Source: Thalassia testudinum (lineage: Eukaryota; Streptophyta; Magnoliopsida; Alismatales; Hydrocharitaceae). Taken from it: a stretch of 64,000 bases of DNA. The position numbers were made by a program, and so were the translations under genes. The stretch is from NCBI GenBank assembly GCA_037157565.1, contig JAZHRO010000012.1, positions 7,032,501-7,096,500 of the forward strand, read 5' to 3'. Position 1 is the first letter of the stretch. Every line of letters begins with the position of its first letter. Below the pieces are notes generated by a model, which was given only the letters and a program-made list of their open reading frames with translations, ran no database searches and had not been told where the DNA came from. Shown here piece by piece: positions 50,191 through 61,707 of this stretch.

Positions 50191-51558
50191 CCGTAGCAAG
50201 GTTTATTCTAGCTTATATTTTCTGTCAGAATTTAAGAAGTGACTACTTAGACAATTCATCACTTGTCAATAGGAGGAAATACACTAAGATCTTAATCTAC
50301 AAAGACTAAGCAGCGCCCAAGTGTCTGCCAAAATACAAATCACCTGAATCCTTGCTTTAATGTATGTAAATATATTTTTTTTGCTTATTTTTATATTTTT
50401 TTGGAATTCAGAGTGGGTTGGTAACTTTTTACGGCTACCCAACCCACCCAAAACTTGGACAAAACTCTAAGTGCTAAGCATCTTGGTGTGAAGATTGTGA
50501 TAGACTCACTCAACAGTAATTTAGACAGACTTCGGGTTTCTACGCCCCTAGGTGACCGGAAGAGGAAGTGTTTTGCCTGAAGGTGTATTTGTTCGATCGG
50601 TAGCTTTCTCTCTACGTTTGTTTTAATTGGGGTCAACACAAGGATTTTTCCAGTGTATATCTCCCCGGCTTGTACTACTTCCCTGCTTCTTCCTTAAGTG
50701 TTTTGGTTCTTTTTATGCAATTACTGAGCTGGGCTCTAGACAACCGACTAATGAGCTGTTACCCACAATCACTTGCCAATCATACTCGTGCGGTGAAGTG
50801 TGGTTTATTTTATTTTCTTCTTCTTTTTTTTTTTTTAGTAGGTGGCTTCCCTGATCTCAAATTTACCTAGAGGCAATGAAGAAGGAGTGGTCCCGTGGCT
50901 AGGCTCTGGACAACCTACCAATGGGCTGTTACCCACGACAACATGCCAGCCATACCACCCTAGAGAGTTCATTAGCTACCCAATTCCTGTCAAAATCTCC
51001 GAGGAGTGAGTCTGCAAAAATGTGTGCAGATGCTTAGACTCAAAGTCTTTCTAAGTTAGAGGGTGAGTTGATAAGTCGTATACTTATCACCTTATTTAGT
51101 AGGTGGATTAGAGTAGCTTAAGGTTGCAAGGATTTGAAGCTAAATCCATATTTTAATGGACACCAGGGCTGATTAAGCCTGAAAGCCTGAAAAGTCTAAG
51201 TGTTCAAGTTCTTTTTGTATTATTTCCCACTATTGACAAATTTCTAATACCTAAGTTTCTTCCTAAATTCAATTTTTTTTAATTTAATTTAATTTTATTT
51301 TATTCTATTCAGACTGATTAAATGAGCTCAGGATCATGCAATTTACCACCCTCCCCAATACTTAAGTTGGACAATGTCCTCATTGGAAAATACATGGATG
51401 TAATAGGGGTTCAAAAAGATATTACCTGAGTGACATAAAATACCGGATCAGCCTGAATCCACTGGGTTGCCTCCTAGGAAGCGCTGAATTTAACACCTCC
51501 AGCTAGGCGGTGCTTCGTGTCATCCCTCAATGAGGGTGACACTCTCCTTTGGGGGAAC
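50191..51558 (-). other. 3' untranslated region of the Athila element
   Basis: There is no env-like or other coding frame. The end-of-pol signature (CAATGAGGACATTG then CTTAAGTATTGGGGAGGG on the minus strand) lies near 51345-51390. Direct repeats of a CTCTGGACAACC-type segment occur at about 50735-50790 and 50905-50960. Confidence 0.6.
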
Positions 51559-53376
51559 CTAGGCTAGGAAGTGTTTCAATCTTTGGCCATTGACTGTAAA
51601 AGTGTGCCCAGTGTTCGGATTAACGATTTCAACCGCCCCATTGGAGTGAGGCTTGGCAACCCTAAATGGTCCTATCCACTTAGACCTGAGTTTCCCCGGA
51701 AAGAGTTTTAGGCGGGCATGGAAAAGCCAGACTTGCTGGTTAAGCTCAAAGGTCTTTCTATGGATGAGTCGGTCGTGGACGGCTTTCATTTTCTCCTTAT
51801 ATAGTCTACTGTTCTCAAAGGCATCCCGACGAATTTCTTCAAGCTCAGAGAGTTGGAGCATCCTCTGCGCACCGGCTAACTGGGAATCCATGTTACACTA
51901 CTTGATAGCCCAGTAAGCCCGGTGTTCCAATTCGACAAGAAGGTGGCAGGCTTTGCCAAAGACCAGGCAATAAGGCGACATGCCTATCGGGGTCTTGAAA
52001 GCAGTCCTGTATGCCCACAGGGCATCATCTAGTCGTGTGGACCAGTCTTTCATGTCAGGTCTCAGTTTTCTGTAAAATGTTCTTGATTTGTCTATTTGAG
52101 ACCTCGGTCTGCCCATTTGTTTGCGGATGATATGGGGTAGCAATGCGATGGTTAACCCCGTATTTTCTAACTAGGGCACGGAATTGGGAGTGAATAAAAT
52201 GACTTCCACCATCACTGATCATAGCCTTTGGTATTCCAAACTGAGAAAAGATGTTCTGCTTAACAAAGTCCATGACAGTCTTATGATCGCATTAGCGGGT
52301 GGCGACGGCTTCAATCCATTTAGAAACATAGTCTACCGAGACTAGGATGTACTCAAAGCCGTTGGATGGTGGAAAGGAGCCCATAAAATCGATACCCCAA
52401 ACATCGAAGATTTCGACAATCAAAATGTGCTCGAGGGGCATCATATCTTTTCTGGTCATGGTCCCCAGTGTTTGACAGCATGAGCAAGTCTTGGCAAAGT
52501 TGTGTGCATCCTTAAATAGGGAAGGCCAGTAAAATCCAGACTGCAGAACCTTTGCAGCCGTTTTATTTCCAGAGAAGTGGCCACCACAAGCTTGGTCATG
52601 ACAGAAAGATAGCACACTCTGAACTTCGTTCTCAGGGATACACTTCCTGATGATCTGGTCGGCACAGAGGCGAAACAGCATGGGATCATCCCAAAAGTAG
52701 TGCTTGGCCTCAGCAAAGAACATGTCCCGTTGCTGTCTGGACCAACTGTGCGGGATCTGTCCTACAACTAGGTAATTGAAATAGTCAGCATACCAAGGCA
52801 GTTTCTTGTCTTGCACAACCAGAATGTGTTCATCGGGAAAGGTGTTAGATAAAGGCAGGGAGGGTTCAATGTGGTCTGGGTGAAGTCTAGACAAGTAGTC
52901 AGCCACCACATTCTTTGATCCGACTTTGTCGCGGATTTCCAGGTCAAATTCCTACAAGAGCAGGATCCATTTGATGAGCCTGGGTTTCGCATCCTTTTTA
53001 GCCAACAGGTGCCGGATGGTTGAATGGTCACGTGGGATCCCAGCTGGTAAGGTTGGAACTTCTCAAGTCCGAAAACTACAGCGAGCAACTCTTTTTCTGT
53101 GACTGTATAATTTCGTTGGGCCTTGTCCAACGTTTTGCTCACATAATAGATCACCACGGGTTTCTTGTCTTGTCTTTGTCCTAGGACGGCGCCTATGGCA
53201 AAATCTGATGCATCACACATAATCTCAAAGTCCTGGGACCAATCTGGGGGCTGAAGTACAGCTACTGTGGAAACTAGGTCCCGGAAGGTGTAATAAGCCT
53301 GGATGCAATCAGAGGTCATGTGGAATATGGCGTTGTTGGCCAGAAGGTCGGTTAAGGGTTTGGAAAGCTTGGAGAA
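51559..53376 (-). pseudogene. Athila pol: RNase H and integrase, frames broken
   Basis: On the minus strand after the deletion junction come KLSKPL (connection), DASDFAIGAVLGQ and TEKELLAVVFGLEKF (RNase H, 53240-53040), then a frameshift. The integrase begins near 52620 with an HHCC zinc-binding region (CHDQACGGHF ... CSCCQ). The catalytic core shows [15 protein letters not shown] and [16 protein letters not shown], so all three acidic residues remain. A stop lies near 52290 and a frame change near 52100. The C-terminal part contains a GPF-R-V motif and ends at 51559. Integrase would join the cDNA to host DNA; this copy is not translatable as one protein. Confidence 0.88.
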
Positions 53377-54482
53377 GGGATGGATTCGCCATTCTCATTG
53401 GTAACAACGGTGAGCTCGACTTTCTTTGGAACCACTTGAGTGAGGCTCACCCAGGGGCTATTAGAGATAGGATAGATGATGTCGGCGTCAAGCCACTTGA
53501 TAATTTCTTTCTTAACGACCTCCTGCATGTTTGGGTTTAATCGTCTCTGCATCTGGCGAGAGGGTCGTGCCCCGTCTTCCAAGTAAATCTTATGAGTACA
53601 ATAGGCGGGGTTAATTCCTCTCAAGTCTGAAATGGTCCATCCAATGGCGACCCGATGTTCTGAAAGGGTCGCGGTCAACCTGAGTTCCTGATCCTTAGTT
53701 AGATGAGAGTTAATAATCACAGGAAAGGTCTGGTCAGGTCCCAGGAAGACATACTTGAGATTCTCAGGTAGTGGCTTAAGTTTGGGTGCGGGTGGAACAA
53801 CAGTCGACGGGAAAGGGAAAGGCGGGAGTTGATCAACATCGATCTCCGCAAATGGTGTTGTTTGATGGTAATCAGCCTTATAGAGGTCCACGGGTAGCGA
53901 TGGTGACGGGTCAGAACCGTCGTTATAGGATTGGTGGTCTGAGACAGAACTAAGGGTGAGGCATTCCTCGACCAAAGTTTTCACGGGATCATGTTCCTCA
54001 ACACAATCGCAATCAAAAGGATTTGTCGCTCAGAAGATATCCAACTGCATTTTATTGTCTCCGAAGGCGATTTCCATACATCTTGTGTCACAATCAATGT
54101 TTGCCTTAGCTGTAGCTAAGAAAGGTCTACCTAAGATTATGGGTGCGTTCTGTAATTTTTCAGGGACTTCCATGTCGAGCACCAAGAAGTCGACCAGAAA
54201 ATAGAAGTCCTTAACCCACACAATCACATCCTCGACAACCCCCTTCGGGGTCTTCACAGATCTATCAGCCAGCTGGATGGTGACAGGTGTAGGTGTCAAC
54301 TCTTCGAAACCAAATTGGTGGTACAGGATTGTTGGAATCAGATTGATAGAAGCACCTAAGTCTAGAAGCGCTCTATCAAATGTCATGTCCCCGATATTGC
54401 AGGAAATCAGGGGTGCTCCTGGGTCAGTTCGCTTGAGTGGAAGGTTGCTTGATATTACGGAACTTGCTTGCTCGAAGAGCAC
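53377..54482 (-). pseudogene. Athila pol: aspartic protease and N-terminal reverse transcriptase
   Basis: The protease is in an open stretch (54482-54030) with DRALLDLGASINLIP and the C-terminal LGRPFLATA motif; the DLG box is normal for Athila. A stop follows at 54030. The next open stretch (53984-53352) covers the linker and the start of the reverse transcriptase (KEIIKWLDADIIYPISNSPW, then VPKK and TNENGE). There the sequence jumps directly to the connection domain. The palm region with the YxDD catalytic box is absent, so reverse transcription cannot be encoded here. Confidence 0.88.
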
Positions 54483-54897
54483 AACCTTCCTAGGTGCTTA
54501 AGGTCTTGGCTTACGTTTGGGTGTACAAGCATCCTTTAAAAACTTGGCGTAAGCTAGGATGTGCTTAACGGCTTCGAGGACCGGAATATTAATCTGAACC
54601 TGCTTAAAGATCTCCAAAAGCTCCTCAGTTTCCACAACACTTTTCTTCTTTTTTATTATCTCCAAGGCCTCAGGGTAGGGTGTCTGAACATGGATAGGAT
54701 CTATTTCTGGGTCCTTGGGTTTTTCTAGTGCCTCTTCTGAGCCGGGTATTTTAGCTGGTGAAGTCTCGGGGAGAGTTGGCCATTTGGGATCCTGAGTTTT
54801 GGTGCCGCTTCTCAAGGTTACCGCATTCGCAGAGGCATTGGGACCATGGGTTGATCCTTGAGAAGACAAGGACGAAGAAGCACCAAACCCAGGGGGT
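54483..54897 (-). pseudogene. Athila gag, C-terminal part beyond the solo LTR
   Basis: On the minus strand the frame runs from TPPGFGASSS through NAVTLRSGTK and IDPIHVQTPYPEAL, an Athila-type gag-protease linker. It joins in frame with 56640 if the solo LTR and one target duplication are ignored. It ends at a stop near 54498, just before the protease region. Confidence 0.8.
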
Positions 54898-54902
54898 GTT
54901 TG
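54898..54902. repeat. Target-site duplication GTTTG of the solo LTR, left copy
   Basis: It matches 56635-56639. Confidence 0.88.
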
Positions 54903-56634
54903 TGTTGGTGCTAGAGCACCACGATCATTTGTTTTGATGATAACAAAACACGTGTTATTTAACATTTGCAATTTGAGTCCTAGATTTCAGGTCAATTGCA
55001 AATGAAGACGTGTTTAGACGGAACTCGAGCTCGCATCCAGGACGGATTGGAGGAGCTTGACGGAAAATAGAGGAGGTTCGCGTGGAGCGAAAGATTGGAG
55101 ATGGAAGACAAGAAGAATAGGATAGATTCTTTTTTATCCTTTCATGTATCTCTTGTATTTATTTTCTTGCTCTTTATTTTCCTTAGACATTATGTTAAAG
55201 AGCCTCAAAGAACCCTAACAGTAGTCCTAGGAACACCTGCACAACCCTAGGATACGTAGGTTTTCTGTAGAACACTTAGAAAACCAATATAGGGTTAAAA
55301 CTGACTTTCCAGACGTCTAATTCACGAATCAGACGTCTGATAAAGGATTTTAAGACGTCTGACTGTTGTTTCAGACGTCTGATAACTGTTAGGCTGGACA
55401 TAGTTAGTTCTGTCTGATGAAATCAGACGTCCAGACCTTAGACCAGACGTCTTAGGAGACGTCTGATGACTTTGCCAGACGTCCAGTTAGCGGACCGTTG
55501 GCTGGCCTAGAAGACACTCAAGAATATGACCGTTAGAGCCTTATCAGACGTCCATAGGACTTCACAGACGTCTGATAAATGACCGTTTTGCCTCGGCTGA
55601 CCCAAAATCTCTTCTCAGAGATTTTCTAGCCGTTGCAACGTTTGGAAATCAATTCCCACGGTAAAAGTAGGTTTCCAGACGTCCAGACTTAGTGCCAGAC
55701 GTCCTCTATGTCGTCTGATGGACTTGTACAAAAACCCTGTTTAGATCTGATTCAAGTCAGGGAGAAACCCGCATAGAATCAGACGTCTGACGTTTAAATC
55801 AGACGTCTTAAAGTGGCCTTCCAGACGTCTGATGCCATAATTAGACGTCTGATAACCCTGTGAAATGTAATCATTGTCCTGATTTCGGCCTGATTCTCTT
55901 GGGCTTTGCACCCAACGGCTATGGAAGCTTTTCCAAGCCTTCCAAAGCCTTCCTAAGGCCTCTATAAATAGAGGGGAACCTTTGTAACACAAAAACACCT
56001 AGAGACACAAGATACACACTAAGAGAAACAAGAGACACACCTAAGCAACTTAGTTCCACTCTTTTGTGTCCAATTGAGGCCCTTGCTCTCCAAGCTCTAG
56101 CTTCATTCTCTTGAGAGCATCAAGCCTTCGCGCGCCCGCTCTCCCACTGTTGATAACGAGAGCGACGTAGCGCCATCGCGTGGCACACGCACCGCGTCAT
56201 CGTCGACGCACTCCTTGCAAAGGGGAGTTTCCTATTTCCTATAGAAGCTAGGTTTAATTACTTTGTTGGCTCTATAGGACTATTGTTTCTTTTATCTTTG
56301 TCTTTTGGTTGGGTATTCGCTTTGCGAATTCCCGTCTCCTTCGTGGGATAAAATCCTTCTCGTGGAGAGAAGGGGTTGAGGAACGCTACCCTCGTACTTG
56401 TAGCGTGGTTGTATTGAGGTTGAATCACCCTCGTTCAAAGTGATTCGGTTAGTGGATTTGATCAACTAGGTTGATCGGAAAATCCTAACTCGAGAGGGTT
56501 AGGTGGTGGTTTTTACCCGGTTTGGGTTTCCACCTAAAAATTACTTGTGTACATTTTGTGATTGCCTATTTTGTGATATTGTTTATATTTATTTCCGCAA
56601 TTATTACGTCACCCCCTCCTAGTAGGGACTTTCA
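54903..56634 (+). mobile_element. Solo LTR of a SIRE-like Ty1/copia element nested in Athila gag
   Basis: The 1732-base segment starts TGTTGGTGC and ends GACTTTCA, flanked by GTTTG on both sides. It contains no coding region. The start (GTTTTGATGATAACAAAA, ATTTGCAATTTGAGTCC) and the end (ATTACGTCACCCCCTCCTAG) are of the SIRE/Maximus type. A TATA box (TATAAATA) is at 55963-55970. A solo LTR arises by recombination between the two LTRs of a full element, removing the interior. It entered after the Athila element did. Confidence 0.9.
55310..55860. repeat. Array of AGACGTCT palindromes in U3 of the solo LTR
   Basis: Sixteen GACGTC hexamers occur in about 550 bases, most as CAGACGTCTGAT or CCAGACGTCC. 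They lie at irregular spacings of about 15-60 bases, and the last one is about 110 bases upstream of the TATA box. Sequence between the motifs is not repeated, so this is a dispersed array and not a tandem satellite. Confidence 0.93.
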
Positions 56635-56639
56635 GTTTG
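56635..56639. repeat. Target-site duplication GTTTG of the solo LTR, right copy
   Basis: It matches 54898-54902. Confidence 0.88.
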
Positions 56640-58250
56640 TGGGGCTGGCTGAACCATGTGAGCCTGCCCGGGCTTGCCCTGGAACCCTTGCGAATTGGGG
56701 CCTCTGTTAATTATGTTTCGTGGGTTTGGTTGTGGCTGGGAAGGTAGGGATCCTTGTTGTTTATAGTCCAAAAGTTGGCTTAACTGTCCCTTTACTAAGG
56801 CCATTTCTTCTTGATGTTTCAGGTTCATTTTAGCCACCATCTTTATCAGGGTGTCCATTTGATTTTGCGGGGGAGGGGCCGCCCTATTTGGATTATATGG
56901 GGGTCTAACTGGTGGCCCTTGCTGATAGGGGGCAAGTTTGGCTGCTGGTTTGGCCTGGGCTGGTTCTGGAATTGAGGTGGTTTCTGGTTTATCCAACCAA
57001 AGTTGGGGTGATTACGCCAGCCAGTGTTGTAAGTGTTGAAGAAAGGGTCAGGTTTAGCATAACCTTGGATAGCCTGTACATCTTCAAGGATAGCAGATGT
57101 CGATGGGGAGGGGAGAGAGTAATCAAGGGTTGAGGGAGTAAAGGTCCCTCCTTGGAACATGGTCAAGGGTTGTTCCAGGTTCAGTTGGCTTAAGGGCTGG
57201 ACCAGGTCAACATTATGTACTCCCTTTGCTAGGGAGGTCTGTAACAGATTCCTGGTTTGGTTCAGTAGCTCATCAATCTTTTTATCCACCAATTCCACTC
57301 GATCTAATTTCTTGGCAATGATGTCCATGTCAACCATTCCAAAATTTGCTTATACCTCATAAATCCTGCCACGGGGTTGACTGGATCGGTTAAACTGGGT
57401 TATGGAGGCATTGTTGAGCGAATTTTCGCTCATAAACTCAAAGAGCTCAAATGCGCTCTCTTCATCCTTGTTCAGGAAGTTCCCCCCACATGAGGCATCG
57501 ACGAAGTTCCGTAGGTTGCTATCCAGACCGTGGTAGAAAATCTAGGCCAATTGTCACCTTGGTACTTCGTGGTGTGGTCATTTCCTCAAGAGTTCATTAA
57601 ATCTCTCCCATGCCTCATGGAACTGTTCCCCACCCTGGAGTGTAAAGGTAGTAGTAGCTCTTCTGAGGGCATTGGTCTTTCTTATGGGGAAGAATTTCTT
57701 TATAAATGCATGCCTCAGTTCTTCCCAGGTGGTGATGGGTCTACCTAGGCTTCTAAGCTAGTGAGAAGCCTTGTCTCTCAACGAGAAGGGGAACATCTTA
57801 ATCAGAACAATGTCAAGGCTAATGTTCCTAGGTTTCACAGTTCGTGCTATCCGATCAGGATCCTCTAGGTGCTGGAAGGGGTCCTCATTTGAGCTTCCAT
57901 GAAAGTGGCTCTGAATCAGACTCAAGACATTTGGTTTTAGCTCAAAATCATCTCCCCCTTCGGGGATCCTAAGGTGTGGCTCGACTCTAACAGTAGAAAG
58001 ATTATAGAAATTGTAGAGGGGCCTCGGTTGATCCTGGAATGGTGGTAGATCAAGTGGTGGTTGCCCTTGTGGGCCTTGGAAAGGTGGTGGTGGTTGCCCT
58101 TGTGGGTTCTGTAACCGGTGTATGGCTTGCATGATAGTGTTGATCTGTTGTTGCTGAAGCCGGTGGTTTGCGTTAATCTAGGCTTGGATGATGGCCATTG
58201 TGTCTGGTGGGGGTTGGTCCTCAACCTCATCTACACTAGGTTTAGCCATG
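56640..58250 (-). pseudogene. Athila gag, N-terminal and central part
   Basis: On the minus strand gag begins near 58250. Recognisable blocks are FELKPNVLSLIQSHFHG (about 57930), FPFSLRDKASH (57790), an EAWERFNELLRK-type block (about 57620), ESAFELFEFMSENS (about 57440) and the Pro/Gln-rich region with GYAKPDPFFNTYNTGWRNHP (57040). Stops near 57770, 57540 and 57350 and frame changes break it. It is cut at 56639 by the solo LTR. Gag would package element RNA; the many lesions make this copy inactive. Confidence 0.85.
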
Positions 58251-59429
58251 TTTCTAACAGAATCAAGTCGCCTAGATTCTCATTTCAAAACAAACAACTC
58301 GAGATGCAGTGAGCGTCTCCCGTGCATACACTAGAGAAAAACAGGAGGGGATGCGAAGAGCAACAGATGCGAGAAGTGTGTGTTCAATCAAGCAAACAAG
58401 CCTAGTCCTTACGGTGTATTCCTTAGGAGACCTAGAAATCTCAAAAAGGGTGATTAAGTCCGTAAGCACTGGACTCCCCTTCCCAAAGCTAATCTGGCCA
58501 GGTTGATTACGAGGGGATTGCAGGAAAGGTTCTTCCTTTGGCTTGCGCCGCCGGTTCCATAGACCCCACAACCGCGGTCATTTGACACTACCCCAGAGCC
58601 TAGTCACCAGATTCTACCAAGGGAATGAAAGCCAAGTGCCCAGCGAACAAAACCTCACCTCTCGAGACTTAACTCAGTCTTGCCTAGGACACGTCTACTC
58701 AATTTTAAAAGAGCTAGGATAGTGCTTGTGCTAGGGTTATGTGATGAGGCGTTGATTGGGGTAGTGCCTCTTAGTTTTCCACTTTCAGTGTGTGCACTTC
58801 TATCAAAACATGATTTTCAAGCAAGGATTTTTTTTAAGATGTGATGTCTTTTAATGTTTCATCCTTACTTTAGTGTCTTTTAGGATTAAAGTGTCTTAAT
58901 GTTTTCAGACAAGTTTCAGTGGGCACGTCAAGTTTTGCACATAATTCGGTGAAAGTAGATTTCCTTTTATTGTGTAGAGGCTCTAAAACCCTAATGTACT
59001 CATCCTAATGATCATGCAGCTTCTATTAGATGAGTCATTTTTAGGGTTGAGTAGTGCAGCCCAAGTCAATCCAAGGTGGCTTCACAAATACCACTCAAAA
59101 AGAGAAAAGAACACTCCAAGAATTTATTCAGAATATTAGAGTGTATATTTTTTTGTTGGGTGATGCTTAAGGATGTGGGTTAGGTAATCATACACCACGT
59201 CAATTTTTTTTAATTTTACAATTTTTTTAGATTTTCAAGCAAGCAAACAACCATGAGTGAAGAACTACTCATGACCAGTCCTTTTGCGCCTACTCCCTTG
59301 TTACCGTCATGAGTTGTACTGCTTCGCCGTCCAAGCGTCGAATTCCTACAACCATCAAGAAAAAGGAGACAGGGCGTTAGACGATGTGAGCATGGATGTA
59401 AAATGAAAGTGCAAAACAAATCCGTTGCC
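58251..59429 (-). other. 5' untranslated leader of the Athila element
   Basis: This is the stretch between primer site and gag on the minus strand. No conserved protein is visible in the short frames. Confidence 0.6.
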
Positions 59430-59447
59430 TCCCTGGCAACGGCGCCA
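59430..59447 (-). other. Primer-binding site, tRNA-Asp type
   Basis: The minus strand reads TGGCGCCGTTGCCAGGGA five bases after the LTR end. It is complementary, with one difference, to the 3' end of plant tRNA-Asp (TCCCCGGCAACGGCGCCA), the primer known for Athila elements. Confidence 0.92.
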
Positions 59448-59452
59448 AAAAC

Positions 59453-60854
59453 TGACGTGCGCGCGCGTGTGTTTGAAAGTGTCGTTATAGTTTGCACTTG
59501 CAACGTCGGTTTTAAAGTAAAGAAACGGATGTGAGTCCGAGTGTCGGTCTCAGGGAGGCGTAAAAATCGGATTCTTCTTGTCACTTATTGTCACGAAAAA
59601 TCACAGGGTTTTGCTTAGACGCGGGTGAAAAGCGAGCGAGAGAGAGAGAGAGAAAGAGAGAGAGATTAGGGTTAGAATTGTTTCATTCACAACATGCAAC
59701 TTGAATAGAAAATAAAGCAAGCAATTGAATAGAAAACAACTTCATTAATCATGCAACTTTAGTTCATAATTACAACATTAGATAAATGCTTGAACATAAG
59801 TAAAGTAAAGCTTAAAAGAAGGGAAGAGAGAGAGAGGGGGGACGGTGAGGCAGCCACAGTGGTGGAGAGGGCTCCGTTGGCGGCTCATCGTCTCCGGTGA
59901 TTACAAAAGGGCTTAAAGGTAGCTAGGAGGGGGGTAGAGTAGTTGCAAGTGGAGTGAATGCCATGAATGGGTGGTTGGAAGGGGTTTAAATAGGGAGAAG
60001 GGCTTTCCAAATGAAGAAGGGGTTTTAGCGACGTCCGGAACGTCGCTAAAACCCTTCCCAAAATGTCGATGAAGACCCCTGCCCGCCGGTCGCTCGCCCG
60101 CAGCTATGCTTCTTTGCGCCTGATCTGTGTGGATGCGTCGTAAGCTGTCCTATCAAAGATCGGACGATTGGGATCTCGCGCGAGGCGCATGCCTGGATCG
60201 TGCCCTCGCGCCCGCAACATCGCACGCGTCTCGTCAAGGCACATCTGCGGGTGCCACGTCTTGCGATCGCGCCCATCCGCTGCTGATCGGGCGGCCCAAT
60301 TTCGCACGTGCACGTCGTCATCTCCGCATTTCAGCGTCGCGGGATTCGAACCCGCGTCACGTGAGCGCAGGTTAGCGCTCCAACCGCTGCACTGCGCCCG
60401 CTGCTTTGTTGCGGCGATGGCAGGCGCACGAGCGGTTCTCAGCCATTCGATCGAAGATCGACAGCTGAGATTTGTCCTCCGGGTGAAGGTGGAAGCAGGT
60501 AGCGATCTGGGCACGACAAGCATGCGCCACGTGGCGCGCCATGGGCCGTTGATCATCAGATCAACGGTTAGAACTTCTTGGGCCCATTGTAAGAGCTTCA
60601 AATGTTGGATTTGGCCGATTTCGAGTCCGTTGGACTCTGTTTATCGCTCTGAATCCATCCGTGCGATTCGATTGCTCATCTGAGGCCTACTTTGGCAAGT
60701 GCTCATACAAATGGTCATTAATACTGTTTTATAAGCAATCTTGACGTATGATGCATGCAATGCTCCCATTCTATTTATAATGTATTATCTGTGCGTTTAT
60801 TCTTAAGATGGGCCCTATTTAACAGAATTATTACCCCAAGATGCAGTGTTATCA
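59453..60854 (-). repeat. 5' LTR of the Athila element
   Basis: It is 1402 bases long, with ends as in the 3' LTR. The TATA-like TATTTAAAC on the minus strand lies near plus-strand 59985-59993, giving a U3 of about 870 bases. It contains (GA)n near 59636-59665 and the better preserved tRNA-like module. Confidence 0.93.
60330..60405 (-). other. tRNA-like module with A and B boxes in the LTR
   Basis: On the minus strand GGGCGCAGTGCAGCGGTTGG then AGCGC resembles a tRNA acceptor/D-arm start with an A box. After about 20 bases CGCGGGTTCGAATCCCGCG (60338-60356) forms a perfect T-arm hairpin. It contains GGTTCGAATCC, an exact B box. The middle does not fold into a proper anticodon arm, so it is not a functional tRNA. 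It lies in U3, about 340 bases upstream of the TATA box. The 3' LTR has the same module with a damaged T-arm. Confidence 0.7.
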
Positions 60855-60859
60855 AGGAA
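60855..60859. repeat. Target-site duplication AGGAA, right copy
   Basis: It matches 48762-48766. Confidence 0.92.
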
Positions 60860-61707
60860 CGAGTTCCTATGACAGACAATGTGGGTGGGAAAGAAGTTGA
60901 CGATAGAAATAAACATCTGTTAACTTAAATCAAACGAACCTTAACCCAAGGGGCATTTTCGTAAAAAGGTCATATTTTTTAGTGGCATTAATAACAATAG
61001 TTATAACCTAGTGGTAGAAAACAAGTTCGATTGTTTTAAGTGGCACTTGTGTAAAAATGTCTATATATATTGAGAAAAATGAATGGCTAGATACAAATGA
61101 AAAATCTCCAGAACCGACAATTTTGATACATAAAGGTACATTTTAAAATTTTAATTTACAACATGACTTAAGAGCCTATTTTTATACTTTCATGACGAAG
61201 GTTTATATCTTTTCCCTCTTGCATGTGAGTGTGTAATGACCTGAAATTCAAATCCTGCACTCATTTCGGAATTAGGTGAATCAAAATGAATCCACTGCCA
61301 CTTGTCGGGCACCAATAAGGTCAATGCAACATGAAAAATAAGAAAATGCAGGTTTTCGTCAACCCTAGTCAACCCTCAAACAAAAGTCACCTGAAATATG
61401 TCAAATATGGTACCTTTAGATTTCTCTCATCATAAGCTTCCCAACGAGTCATATTTTGCAAAAATTTGAATTGTGATAGGATTATAATCTATAAATATAA
61501 AATCTAAACTAAAAAAACTAAAGGTCGAAGATAATCTTCTCCTCCTCAACTCTTCCTTATCATCTTGCCTCCTCATATCAAGATCATGCCTCCATCATTT
61601 CCTATTTGCCTTGATCTTCACTTAAATCTGAAAAACACTCAATGGCAAACATTAATCCATAATAATTTTGTTAATACCAAAATAAGATGTGCAACAAGGT
61701 TCCAACA
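60860..61707 (-). mobile_element. SIRE-like copia LTR, first copy, left end unresolved
   Basis: On the minus strand it begins TGTTGGAACCTTG at 61707, directly after a polypurine-like AAAAAGGGAGAGAT tract. The segment down to about 61490 matches 63070-63307 closely. The left end was not found; the Athila element may have inserted near or within it. Confidence 0.5.

Larger units (their letters stand above)
48767..60854 (-). mobile_element. Complete Athila-type Ty3/gypsy insertion, non-autonomous
   Basis: The 12088-base element runs on the minus strand. It has LTRs at 59453-60854 (5') and 48767-50164 (3'), a perfect AGGAA duplication, a tRNA-Asp primer site, gag, an aspartic protease with the Athila-type DLGASINL box, RNase H, and an integrase with HHCC and DDE residues. 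The reverse transcriptase core is deleted, frames are broken in several places, and a 1732-base copia solo LTR sits in gag. The two LTRs differ at roughly one base in 15-20 where I compared them, so the insertion is not recent. No env-like frame lies between integrase and the 3' LTR. Confidence 0.93.

Noticed and set aside
60330..60405. Functional tRNA gene
   Set aside because: The T-arm is perfect but the anticodon arm does not pair, and the segment lies inside an LTR that is present twice.
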